DNA of 57,272 nt from Bacteroidales bacterium (lineage in GTDB: Bacteria; Bacteroidota; Bacteroidia; Bacteroidales; Marinilabiliaceae): positions 1 to 57,272 of the forward strand of contig JAFPZF010000052.1 in assembly GCA_017417385.1 (NCBI GenBank), written 5' to 3'. Made by a program: the position numbers and the translations under genes. Positions 27,839 to 36,254 of the stretch are shown here, one piece after another (the first letter of the stretch is position 1; every line of letters starts with the position of its first letter). Below the pieces are notes generated by a model. The model ran no database searches, had not been told where the DNA came from, and saw nothing but the letters and a program-made list of their open reading frames with translations.

Positions 27839-29532
27839 CTCTCGACTTCCTCCAACCTTATGTCCGCCTCGAATCTTTCCTCGTCTTCATAGTCTATCCA
27901 CCCTGTCACGATGCTCTGCGTCGCCTCGTCGCGTAGCGTCACCCTGACTACTCTCTCTATCATCTCCTCGTCCCTCTCCGCCAAGACGTAGAACGAGGTC
28001 TCGCCATGATAATGATTCCTGATTGCTATCTCGCCCGTCACGATGTTGGGCAGTGTATAGACGAATAGCGCCGGACTCGGGAAGTACTTCCCCGCGTCGG
28101 CTATGGTCTCCTGATAGTGTCTGTCTGTGTCTATGGACGACGTCCTGTTGAAAAATACTATGGCCCTGTCTTCCCTGTCGACGAACCGCTCGCCGCCCTC
28201 TGCCCCGAGCAACAACTCTGTCGCTATGAATCCGAGCTTGCTGAGCATGTCCATCTTATGGTACTTCGGATAGTCCCCTACCCTCTCGTGATATAGCTCT
28301 GTCAACATCTCCCTCCCCGTACTCTTGGTCTCTATCTTCTCCCCGTCGACTTCTACTGTCCCCGGCGTTATCCTGACTCTGTGCGTCGTCTTGGTCGCCC
28401 TCTTGCCTATCATCATCTCTGCCCGCTCTTCTTTGCTGCACCACGTCGCCGCATTGCAGCCTCCGAAGCCCGACAACATCTTGACGAAACTTGTCTTGTC
28501 TGTCTTCCCGTTCTCTTTCTGGACTTTTATCTTTCCCGAGACTCCACGCTCTCCATACCCTCGCGTCCCCAATACTGTTCCTTCCTCGATGGCTTTCATG
28601 GTGACTATGGTCTCGAGGACTCCAGCCGCTCCCATGGTGTGACCGTAATATCCTTTCAGGCTGTTCACTGCTATGTCGCCCAGCCCCGAACCTTCTATCG
28701 CGACGGACTCCATCTGGTCATTGAACATCGTCGCCGTCCCATGCGCATTGACGCACGCTATCTCGCCCCGCTCTCGTCCCTCGATGACGGCCTCTATCGC
28801 CTTCCGCGCCCCGAGTCCTGTCCTCGACGGCGCACTGATATGGTATCCGTCATTCCTGACATACCCGGCTCCTATGGTCCACTGTCCCTCCTGCGTCTTC
28901 TTCCTCCCTAATATCATGGTCGCCGCAGCCTCTCCGAGGTTTAGTCCCATCCGCTCCTCGTCAAATGGCCGACACTGCTCTGCCGACAACGCCTTCAACG
29001 ACTGAAATCCGGATATGATGAACTTCCCCTGGCTGTCCGCCCCGCTGACTATGGCATAGTCATACTCGCCACCCGACAGCAGTCGCTCGGCCAATATGAT
29101 CGCCGCCAACCCGGATATGCACGCGTTGCATACGACGATTGGCGCCGTCCTGACTCCTATCCGCTCCGCTATCCTCCGCGCACTGACTCCGGGGTACTCT
29201 CTCTCGTCTCTTCCTCCCTCCGCTACTAGAGCTATATTGCCCTTGGTGGTGCTCAAGATGAAGACGACACGCTCGCTCCCTACTTCGATAGCCGACACCT
29301 CCAACGCCTTCCTGACGGACGCGACGACCATCGACTCGAACGGCGTCAGCCCTTCCTCCTGCATCCCACGCCTCTGCTCCTTGCTGAACAACGACGCGGT
29401 GAACGCCTCCGGTATGCCCTCGTAGTCCTGATACTGACGCAACGCCGAACCGCCCGAGACTACCGTTCGTAGATTCTCCTCCGTAGTCCCGCCAAGTGGC
29501 GTCGTGACGTTATCCGCTATCTTATAGACCAT
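27823..29532 (-). CDS. Ketosynthase with C-terminal KS-like extension
   Basis: A 569-residue protein. Residues about 1-375 are a ketosynthase with the full triad: C138 (CNACISG), H264 (NAHGTAT) and H298 (GYYGHTMGAAG). Residues about 380-569 form a second region (RAIVFFNRTSSIDTDRHYQ, then GEIAIRNHYHGETSFYVL) that resembles the small truncated KS-like protein usually encoded separately in aryl-polyene clusters. The fusion should extend an acyl chain on one of the two ACPs. It precedes the EamA-like gene with a 16-bp overlap. Confidence 0.82.
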   Translation of the reverse strand: MVYKIADNVTTPLGGTTEENLRTVVSGGSALRQYQDYEGIPEAFTASLFSKEQRRGMQEEGLTPFESMVVASVRKALEVSAIEVGSERVVFILSTTKGNIALVAEGGRDEREYPGVSARRIAERIGVRTAPIVVCNACISGLAAIILAERLLSGGEYDYAIVSGADSQGKFIISGFQSLKALSAEQCRPFDEERMGLNLGEAAATMILGRKKTQEGQWTIGAGYVRNDGYHISAPSRTGLGARKAIEAVIEGRERGEIACVNAHGTATMFNDQMESVAIEGSGLGDIAVNSLKGYYGHTMGAAGVLETIVTMKAIEEGTVLGTRGYGERGVSGKIKVQKENGKTDKTSFVKMLSGFGGCNAATWCSKEERAEMMIGKRATKTTHRVRITPGTVEVDGEKIETKSTGREMLTELYHERVGDYPKYHKMDMLSKLGFIATELLLGAEGGERFVDREDRAIVFFNRTSSIDTDRHYQETIADAGKYFPSPALFVYTLPNIVTGEIAIRNHYHGETSFYVLAERDEEMIERVVRVTLRDEATQSIVTGWIDYEDEERFEADIRLEEVERWEAR

Positions 29533-29541
29533 CCTCGCGCC

Positions 29542-29901
29542 CTATCCCAATATCTTCTTTATGGTCTCCTTATCGACCTGATGATACCTGTGCTGCAGGT
29601 CCGCCGTGAAGTCTACGACGTAATACTCCTCGTCATAGAACGACAACTTGCTGTTCGTGTCCGGCGCACACTCGACATACACTATCTTCTCCGGGTCCAG
29701 CCCCTTCGCCTTGCACACCTGCTCCCGCAACGTCTCACCTGCATACGTGATGCTCGTCCCGGGATTCTCCTGATACAGCTCCGTCACTATGACGTAGTCC
29801 TTCCCGTCGTGCTTCCTGATCTTTAGTCCACACGCCGACGGCAATCCCCACCGGTCGTCAAAGTTGAACACTTCGTCGTAATATTCCTTTGGTACTTTCA
29901 T
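29542..29901 (-). CDS. Small cytoplasmic protein of unknown function
   Basis: A 119-residue protein with no signal peptide or membrane segment. It is rich in aromatic and acidic residues (YYDEVFNFDDRWGLP, FYDEEYYVVDF). I do not recognise a family. It lies between the radical SAM gene (25 bp upstream) and the KS fusion (9 bp downstream), so it is almost surely co-transcribed. A partner or cofactor-handling subunit for the radical SAM enzyme is one guess; nothing in the sequence proves it. Confidence 0.65.
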   Translation of the reverse strand: MKVPKEYYDEVFNFDDRWGLPSACGLKIRKHDGKDYVIVTELYQENPGTSITYAGETLREQVCKAKGLDPEKIVYVECAPDTNSKLSFYDEEYYVVDFTADLQHRYHQVDKETIKKILG

Positions 29902-29926
29902 CGTCTACTGCTGTTTGTTGATTCCT

Positions 29927-31207
29927 CTATACGTTGACGTTCCTCTTCGTCCTGTCTACGTCTCGACCGAAACTCCTGTTCGCGAGTTTCCTGTCCCTCG
30001 GCCTGTACGTCCCGTCAGCCATCTCTCTGAGTGCTACCTGGCAGAAGAGGTTGAACATCTTCTGCTCCTGCGTCTCGTCCTTGTAGAACGACTTCCACGC
30101 ATAGTCATACACGTTCTGCAACGCCTCGACACTCATCAACTTGGGCTGGAACACGACGGTCCCCGCATTGTAATGATCCCAGTCGAAGTCGAATATCCTC
30201 CCCTGCCTGAGCAGGTCATCATACCCCTTCGTGTGTGGGAACGGCGTCATGACGGTGAACTCCGCCAGGTCGAGGTCTATCTCCCCGAGGAAATCTATCA
30301 GTCGCTTGCAGTCGTCCTCGGTCTGATTGTCGAGTCCGAGCAATATGGTGCCCTCGACTCCGATGCCGTGGTCATGATACCTCTTGACACGCTCCTTGAT
30401 GTAGTTGCTCGTGTCATACACGGCCTGATATACATACCACGCCCCCGCATCGTATGCGAGCTTCAAGACCTCGTCGTCGTCCTCTATGGTATGGCTTATC
30501 CACTTCTTCTTCAATGGCGCTATAGCCCTGAAGAGTTCCTTCTCCCACTCCTTGTCCTGCGCCAGCGAGTTGTCGACGATGAACAGTCTGTTGTTGTCTA
30601 TCGACGCCATGTCCTCGACGACCTTGTCTATCGGCCTCGGCCTGAACTTCCTGCCTCCGAGGTAGCTGACTGCACACGGATAGCAGCTGAACCGGCAGCC
30701 CCTCGACGCATGGAACAGGTCTACCATCTGGACGCCCTTGTGGTTGTACAGCTCTCTCTTGTATAGGTCGCGCCTGCACTTCCCGACACTCTCGATCGGC
30801 GGCAGCTGTCCCATGTAGTTATATACTTTCTTGAGTCTCCCGTGGAGGAAGTCCTGCATGACGCCGTCCATCCTTCCCTCGCTCTCTCCCATGAAGAGGC
30901 AGTCGACGTGGTCCACCATCTCCTCCGCATGCAACATCGACGAGATTCCTCCCGCCATCACTATCTTACCCCTCTTATGATACTCCTCGGCTATCGCCCA
31001 GCCGCGCTTGACCTGCGTCGAGAGCATCATCGACAACGCTACGATGTCACACTCCTCGTCAAAGTCTATCGGCTCGACGTTCTCGTCGGTGAATGTCACG
31101 TCGACATAGTCCGGCAACGTCCCCGCAAAGGCAACCGGTCCATGAGGCGGCAAGTTGAATGTCGTCTGACCCGGCAGCTTCTTCCACTTCGGGTATATTA
31201 GCTTCAT
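29927..31207 (-). CDS. Cobalamin-type radical SAM enzyme
   Basis: About 426 residues from the ATG at 31207 (an ATG at 31222 is also possible). The N-terminal 130 residues have the Rossmann-like pattern of B12-binding radical SAM proteins (ECDIVALSMMLSTQVKRGW, KIVMAGGISS) but no DxHxxG motif. The core has the Fe-S triad CRFSCYPC (C171, C175, C178), then a TIM-barrel with GIGVEGTILLGLDNQTEDD. Class B enzymes of this type methylate unactivated carbons or rearrange rings. Aryl-polyene clusters do not normally need one, so it may set the structure of this product apart. Confidence 0.82.
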   Translation of the reverse strand: MKLIYPKWKKLPGQTTFNLPPHGPVAFAGTLPDYVDVTFTDENVEPIDFDEECDIVALSMMLSTQVKRGWAIAEEYHKRGKIVMAGGISSMLHAEEMVDHVDCLFMGESEGRMDGVMQDFLHGRLKKVYNYMGQLPPIESVGKCRRDLYKRELYNHKGVQMVDLFHASRGCRFSCYPCAVSYLGGRKFRPRPIDKVVEDMASIDNNRLFIVDNSLAQDKEWEKELFRAIAPLKKKWISHTIEDDDEVLKLAYDAGAWYVYQAVYDTSNYIKERVKRYHDHGIGVEGTILLGLDNQTEDDCKRLIDFLGEIDLDLAEFTVMTPFPHTKGYDDLLRQGRIFDFDWDHYNAGTVVFQPKLMSVEALQNVYDYAWKSFYKDETQEQKMFNLFCQVALREMADGTYRPRDRKLANRSFGRDVDRTKRNVNV

Positions 31208-31307
31208 CCGTATTCTTTCCATGGCTTCTTCTGTTTTATGTTCCCGTCACCACGTCTCGACCCGACTCCTCTGCCTGTCAAGACGTATGCCGCCTGTTTT
31301 GTGTTGG

Positions 31308-31673
31308 TTATCTCTCTGTTTTCTTGAACACGACGGAGAACTTTGTCTTTATGACTTCTCCATCGAGCACTGTACCTTTCCCCGTCACCTCGTCTCCACT
31401 CTCCTCTATGCTCGCGAAGTCTACTCTTATCACGACTCCCTCCGTCGGCGCTATCGGCGAGATGAACTTTAGGTTTACTATCTTGCTGAGCTCCAATCGC
31501 ACCCCGACGATGTCCTCCATCATCTCTCCTATCATCTGCAATATGCAGACTCCTGGCATGACTGGGTTCCCCGGGAAATGCGCCTTGAAGATAAAATGCT
31601 CGGCTCTCAGGCTGACGGTCACCCGCTTGTCTTCTCTGCTGACGACCTGATACATCTGGTTCCTCAACTCCAT
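31308..31673 (-). CDS. FabZ-like hot-dog dehydratase, catalytic acid replaced
   Basis: A 121-residue hot-dog protein with the FabZ/ApeI block AHFPGNPVMPGVCILQ. The catalytic His is kept (H32), but the residue fourteen on, Glu in FabZ, is Gln (Q46). It may still dehydrate 3-hydroxyacyl-ACP if another acid helps, as in some polyene clusters, or pair with the second hot-dog protein at 34618. It ends 1 bp from the chain-length-factor-like gene. Confidence 0.8.
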   Translation of the reverse strand: MELRNQMYQVVSREDKRVTVSLRAEHFIFKAHFPGNPVMPGVCILQMIGEMMEDIVGVRLELSKIVNLKFISPIAPTEGVVIRVDFASIEESGDEVTGKGTVLDGEVIKTKFSVVFKKTER

Positions 31674-31674
31674 A

Positions 31675-32688
31675 TCACTCAGCCCTCCTCATTGTCAAGA
31701 ATGTGTACTCCCGACCGTCACTATGATTGACGACGAATATCCGCCGGACACCTTCTATCGGCTCTCCTCCATCGACTCTCATCACGGCTGGTACTGTCCC
31801 TTCTTTCAGCATCTGCGCCGCAGCATACACCCCGAGCCCAGACGCTGTATAGCTCTCTCCGAAGAGATGCTTATAGCGCAGTATAGGCGCCTTGGGCAAC
31901 TTGCCCTCGATATCTCTATACGCCTCGTCATTGCTCCTCTCTCCGCTCAGCCCCATCAGTATCGCATCGACCGGCCCCGCTGTATTCAACGTGTCCTCGC
32001 CAATGTTCTCCTTCCTATAGACCATCTTGAAGTCCTCTATCTCACACAAGGTGTCCTCCGCATCCGTCGTCAGCATCATCGCTACCGACGCCTCGCCGGC
32101 TGGCACCTGACCCTCCTGACCGACATACCCGCTCCTCTTCAGTATGCTGAAGTATGTCGGCGTGATCTCGTCGTTTCCCGTCACCAGGGCATTATTGATG
32201 TCTCCCAGCCGCATCTGGACTATGGCGTCCATCAGTGCACTGTCAAACGACACTCCCTTATGGCTGTACGTCGAGTTATACCCGTGTATCTTGCCGTTGA
32301 TGCCTATCAGCGAACTGACGGTGTTGTGCGTCGACTGCATGAAATATGTCGGCTTCAGCAACTCCTCGCCCTCCCGGCACAACTGGTTCAGGAAGAGCTC
32401 CGTGTTCTCTATGCACCCGAGACCAGTCCCCGTGATGACTGCCTCCGGCTGCTCTATCCCCGAGTCTCTCTTGACCTTTATCGCCGTGACAAGTGCTCGC
32501 TTCAATATGTTGCTCAGCCGACGACTCTCCATCGGATTCAGCCACTCCCGGAACTGAGGATCCTCACTCCTGACGTACGACTCTCTCGTCAGCCGAGGCT
32601 CACGCATCCAGCTCTCCGACATCGGACTCTGTATCGAGATATGCGTGGCTCGCTTGATGTATATCCTCCGTCTATCCACGTTCCCCAT
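31675..32688 (-). CDS. Chain-length-factor-like ketosynthase homologue
   Basis: A 337-residue thiolase-fold protein that has lost the ketosynthase triad: the nucleophile position reads STYSHKGVS (about residues 139-147) with Ser/His instead of the TACSS cysteine, and there is no NAHGTxT histidine. A later LFGESYTASGLGVYAA matches the third KS block. Such proteins pair with the active KS (next gene upstream, overlapping by 17 bp) to set chain length, as KS-CLF pairs do in aryl-polyene synthases. Confidence 0.8.
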   Translation of the reverse strand: MGNVDRRRIYIKRATHISIQSPMSESWMREPRLTRESYVRSEDPQFREWLNPMESRRLSNILKRALVTAIKVKRDSGIEQPEAVITGTGLGCIENTELFLNQLCREGEELLKPTYFMQSTHNTVSSLIGINGKIHGYNSTYSHKGVSFDSALMDAIVQMRLGDINNALVTGNDEITPTYFSILKRSGYVGQEGQVPAGEASVAMMLTTDAEDTLCEIEDFKMVYRKENIGEDTLNTAGPVDAILMGLSGERSNDEAYRDIEGKLPKAPILRYKHLFGESYTASGLGVYAAAQMLKEGTVPAVMRVDGGEPIEGVRRIFVVNHSDGREYTFLTMRRAE

Positions 32689-33868
32689 ACTCTGAGATGA
32701 TTAAACTTGAATCGTTTCCGCCAAATCCAAACGAGTTGCACATGATGTGCCGCATCGCCTGCCCTGTCCTGTTCTCCCCGACTGGCGTGATTCCACTCTC
32801 CATCGGAGTCTTCCACCCGTAGTTCCCTGGCACGAAATGTCCCTGCAACGCTATTAGGCATATCGTCGCCTCTATCGACCCTGACGCACTCGTCGTATGC
32901 CCCGTCAACCCCTTGGTCGACGAGACCATCGGCATCCTGCCCCCGAAGACTCGCTTCAACGCCTCGCTCTCGCTCGCATCATTGTTCGGAGTCCCGGTCC
33001 CATGGGCATTGACATAGTCTATGTCCTCCGGCCGTAGCCCTGCCATCCTGAGCGCCTTGCTCATCGCGAGATACGCCCCCTCGCCGTCTTCGCTCGACGC
33101 CGTCTGGTGAAACGCATCACACGCATTGCCATATCCGCTCAGCTGACCTATTATCTTCACTCCCCTACGCTTCGCCGAACTCTCGGTCTCGATGACTAGA
33201 TAAGACGCCCCCTCGCCAAGATTCAACCCCGCACGCGTGCCGTCAAACGGCCTGCACTGCTCGCGGTCGAGTATCATGAGTGAGTTGAACCCGTTCAGGT
33301 GAAACTTGGTTATGCACTCCGACCCTCCGACAACGGCCACCTCGGTCTGTCCACTCCTGATGAGATTCGCGCCCAACTCTATGGCATTGGCCGCCGACGA
33401 ACATGCGGTCGAGATGCTCGTCACCATTGTGAAGATTCCGAAATGATCTGCTATCAGCTCTGTCGTCGCCCCGCAGTCATGCGTCCTGATATACGCATTC
33501 TTGCTGTCGTTCTCGAGATAGTCGAGATAGTAACGCTCGCTCTTGTCCATCCCGCCGACTGTAGTCCCCGAGACTAAGACGGGACGACTCTCTGCCGTCA
33601 GCCCTGACTCCTCAAGCGCCTCCTTCATCGCCAGTATCCCCATCAGCGACGTCCGGGTCGTTGGCTCTCCCGCTATACCGCACATCTCCTTCATCTCCTC
33701 GTCGCTGAGCTTCACCTCTCCGACGGGAAACTCCTTGTGCGACGTCCGTAGATACTGCAACGCACCTACGCCCGTCCGCTGCGCCAACAACGTCTCCGCC
33801 GTCTCGCCCTTGCCAACTCCCAACGCCGATACTATCCCGGCTCCGGTTATTACTATCTTTTCTCCCAT
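32672..33868 (-). CDS. FabF-like beta-ketoacyl synthase
   Basis: A 398-residue ketosynthase with all catalytic residues: C156 (STACSS), H289 (NAHGTGT) and H324 (LTGHTTSASG). It carries out iterative Claisen condensation on the ACP. Overlap with the chain-length-factor-like gene and the ACP gene 20 bp upstream define the minimal KS-CLF-ACP set of this cluster. Confidence 0.9.
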   Translation of the reverse strand: MGEKIVITGAGIVSALGVGKGETAETLLAQRTGVGALQYLRTSHKEFPVGEVKLSDEEMKEMCGIAGEPTTRTSLMGILAMKEALEESGLTAESRPVLVSGTTVGGMDKSERYYLDYLENDSKNAYIRTHDCGATTELIADHFGIFTMVTSISTACSSAANAIELGANLIRSGQTEVAVVGGSECITKFHLNGFNSLMILDREQCRPFDGTRAGLNLGEGASYLVIETESSAKRRGVKIIGQLSGYGNACDAFHQTASSEDGEGAYLAMSKALRMAGLRPEDIDYVNAHGTGTPNNDASESEALKRVFGGRMPMVSSTKGLTGHTTSASGSIEATICLIALQGHFVPGNYGWKTPMESGITPVGENRTGQAMRHIMCNSFGFGGNDSSLIISEYGERG

Positions 33869-33888
33869 CTCCCGACTTCGCCTATCGA

Positions 33889-34146
33889 CTACTTCGTCCT
33901 GTTCGCCTTGACGAACTCGGCCATAGTGTTGACGGACTTGAAGATCTCCTTGCCGGCCGACGGATCCTTGATCCTGATGCCATACTCCCTCTCCATCATC
34001 ACTATCAACTCCAACGCATCGATGGAGTCCAGCCCTAAGCCCTCGCCAAACAATGGCGCGTCGTCCTCTATGTCCTCTGGCGTCATGTCTGCCAAGTTCA
34101 ACGCCTCGATTATCTGCTTCTTTAAGTTCAATACTAATTCTTCCAT
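33889..34146 (-). CDS. Acyl carrier protein
   Basis: An 85-residue four-helix acyl carrier protein. The phosphopantetheine serine is S41 in GLGLDSIDALE. It lies directly before the FabF-like gene and is probably its chain carrier. A second ACP is encoded at 35959-36207; the cluster has no visible phosphopantetheinyl transferase. Confidence 0.9.
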   Translation of the reverse strand: MEELVLNLKKQIIEALNLADMTPEDIEDDAPLFGEGLGLDSIDALELIVMMEREYGIRIKDPSAGKEIFKSVNTMAEFVKANRTK

Positions 34147-34171
34147 TTCCTCGGTTTTTATTGTCTTTGGT

Positions 34172-34621
34172 TTAGTCTATTAGTTTCCACATCCTTTTCC
34201 ACTCCTGATAAAAGTCAGGATTGGTCCACACGAGCTCGTAGTCTTTGTTCATGAACACCTGGACGCTCCGCCCAGTCGCCATCAAGTCTCCCGTAGCCGT
34301 GTCATATATCTCATAGTCGAAGACTATCTTCGCCGCCTCCGTCAACCTGTAGATGATGTCTATCCGCGGACGCATCCCGTACTTCAACGCCTTGTGATAG
34401 TGAAACTGCAAGTCGACGAGCGGAGCATAATACCCGAAATCCGCCATGCGCAGATACTCTAGCTTGTACTGCCGACCAAACTCCTCCCTCGCATCTTCAA
34501 AATACAACGGATACGACCCGTGCCATACGATGTTCATCGAGTCTACCTCGCTGAACCGTATGTCGAACTCCTTGCTCGCCCTCAGCGTCTTCCCGCTCTC
34601 CTCTTCTCTCCTCCGTCTCAT
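34172..34621 (-). CDS. 4HBT-type acyl-ACP thioesterase
   Basis: A 149-residue hot-dog protein of the 4-hydroxybenzoyl-CoA thioesterase type: FDIRFSEVDSMNIVWHGSYPLYFEDARE is the recognisable active-site helix (D and the H of WHG), followed by RIDIIYRLTEAAKIVFDYEI. It may release or edit acyl-ACP intermediates. Its ATG overlaps the upstream hot-dog gene stop as ATGA. Confidence 0.82.
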   Translation of the reverse strand: MRRRREEESGKTLRASKEFDIRFSEVDSMNIVWHGSYPLYFEDAREEFGRQYKLEYLRMADFGYYAPLVDLQFHYHKALKYGMRPRIDIIYRLTEAAKIVFDYEIYDTATGDLMATGRSVQVFMNKDYELVWTNPDFYQEWKRMWKLID

Positions 34622-35073
34622 ACCTCCATGTCTGTCAACGCTATCTTCATCTCAGCCCTCACTATCTCCTCTCCCCCGACCTTCACTGTCGCCTCGACGA
34701 GCGTCAGGCTCAAAACCTCCTGCTTGACCTCTATGCTCGTCGTCAATACTTCCCCGACTTTCGGACACCGACGTATCTCCATGTTCCTGACGCTACCGAT
34801 GAAGCCTATCCGGACCTTGTCCTTCGTGATGTATGCATTGATATACCCCATCCGCGCTGCACACGTCTGGGCTATGTTCTCGACCAACGCACACGCCGAC
34901 ATCACCCCGCCTTCGACATATATGTCGTCCGCTCTCACCTCTTTCTCGGTCGTCGTGACGACTTCGTCGTAATGGACGAGTCTGTCTATCAAGACGAACG
35001 GCTCACGCTGTGGCAACAACGTCCTGACATCTATCTTCCTCAATTCACTCTCCTGCTCCATCCCAAAACTCAT
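34618..35073 (-). CDS. ApeP-like hot-dog dehydratase
   Basis: A 151-residue hot-dog protein with the ApeP opening RTLLPQREPFVLIDRL and a central helix SACALVENIAQT. The His of FabZ is missing, as in other ApeP-type proteins, and a Glu (E65) is kept. It probably works with the FabZ-like protein at 31308 as a dehydratase pair. Its start overlaps the acyltransferase end by 29 bp. Confidence 0.78.
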   Translation of the reverse strand: MSFGMEQESELRKIDVRTLLPQREPFVLIDRLVHYDEVVTTTEKEVRADDIYVEGGVMSACALVENIAQTCAARMGYINAYITKDKVRIGFIGSVRNMEIRRCPKVGEVLTTSIEVKQEVLSLTLVEATVKVGGEEIVRAEMKIALTDMEV

Positions 35074-35944
35074 AATAGTTGAACCACTGCTCGGGATACT
35101 CCTTCAGGACGCTCTCCATCTCGCTGGCAAACGCCTGAGTGACCCGCATCGCCCTCTCCTTCCTGTTTATCCCCTCCTCGCTCGTATTTAGCTCCCTGAT
35201 ATATACTTTATACTTGTATGTCGCCTCCTTCATGACGAAGATGGCTATGACTTTGCTGTCCCTCTGGACCGCCAACGTCATCGGACCTATCGGGAATCTA
35301 GCCTTCCCATTCATGAAGTCACATGTCGCATACTTGGGCGAACCGAATATCCTGTCCCCTGGTATGCTGACTATGTCCCCGTCCGCCAACGCATTGTTCA
35401 TCTCGAAGATATGGCTCATGTCGTCCCTGACAGGTATCATCCTGATGTTGTTCCCGCTCAGCAACCGATTCCTGTTCTCCATGACGGTCTTAGCCTCTCC
35501 TCCAAACACGAGCGCATTGTACTTCTTCTTCTCCGACGCAAATGTATATCCGGCTATCTCGTAGTTCCCGACGTGACTGCTCACTATGACGAATCCCTCC
35601 GGCCTGTCCATCAACTCCATCAGCCTGTCATTCCCGATCAGCTCGAAGTCGAACTTGCGCCCCGAATAATTCGCAAACCTGTCCAGTATTATCTGCCCAA
35701 ATCGATAATGGTTCAGATATGTGTACCAGAACGACTTCCAGACCGAATACTTATGCCGCCGCCTGAAGTAATGGTATATCGAGAGGTACGCCTTGTGGTT
35801 GAACAACATGTACGACGGCGCGACAAATATCCCCATCACTGCATACATGGGTCTGACCCCGATGCAACGAAATATCCACATCAGGCCCTTGTGCATCCAC
35901 GTGCTGCCACCCGTACTACCGCGCCATTCCTCGTGCTCCGGCAT
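35045..35944 (-). CDS. HtrB/LpxL-like acyltransferase
   Basis: I start it at 35944 (ATG, MPEHEEWRG), 14 bp after the ACP stop; the longer frame to 36046 lies within the ACP gene. The 299-residue product resembles lipid A late acyltransferases: a hydrophobic N-terminal segment, then VIVSSHVGNYEIAG with the HxxxxE motif, and FPIGPMTLAVQRDSKVI. In aryl-polyene clusters a relative transfers acyl chains during lipid assembly. Confidence 0.82.
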   Translation of the reverse strand: MPEHEEWRGSTGGSTWMHKGLMWIFRCIGVRPMYAVMGIFVAPSYMLFNHKAYLSIYHYFRRRHKYSVWKSFWYTYLNHYRFGQIILDRFANYSGRKFDFELIGNDRLMELMDRPEGFVIVSSHVGNYEIAGYTFASEKKKYNALVFGGEAKTVMENRNRLLSGNNIRMIPVRDDMSHIFEMNNALADGDIVSIPGDRIFGSPKYATCDFMNGKARFPIGPMTLAVQRDSKVIAIFVMKEATYKYKVYIRELNTSEEGINRKERAMRVTQAFASEMESVLKEYPEQWFNYYEFWDGAGE

Positions 35945-35958
35945 CTCTCCCTGTCTCC

Positions 35959-36207
35959 CTACTTGCTTCCTACTTTGCTCTCTATATAGTCGCAGAACTG
36001 ATGCAACGTGACGACGTTTGCCATCTCCTCCGGATTTATCCTGCAACCGAACTTCTTCTCTACTATCACTACTATGTCGACAAAGTCTAGGCTGTCTATC
36101 CCCAGGTCGTCCCGCAACTTAGCCTCGTCACTGATCTTATCCTCGTCTATCTCGAGGTCCTCTATCATGAACGCCTTGACTTTCTCTTCAATCTCTGTCC
36201 TTGTCAT
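35959..36207 (-). CDS. Acyl carrier protein (second)
   Basis: An 82-residue ACP with the phosphopantetheine serine S39 in DDLGIDSLDFVD. It differs enough from the ACP at 33889 to suggest a separate partner enzyme. It stands between the O-methyltransferase and acyltransferase genes. Confidence 0.9.
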   Translation of the reverse strand: MTRTEIEEKVKAFMIEDLEIDEDKISDEAKLRDDLGIDSLDFVDIVVIVEKKFGCRINPEEMANVVTLHQFCDYIESKVGSK

Positions 36208-36254
36208 CTTTCTTCGTTTTATTCTTTGGTTTTATCTTCTCGTTTAATGGTTTA

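Noticed and set aside
29542-29901. Assignment of the 119-residue protein as a RiPP precursor for the radical SAM enzyme
   Set aside because: It is too long and folded-looking, with no leader-core layout or Cys-rich repeat, and the surroundings are polyketide-like.
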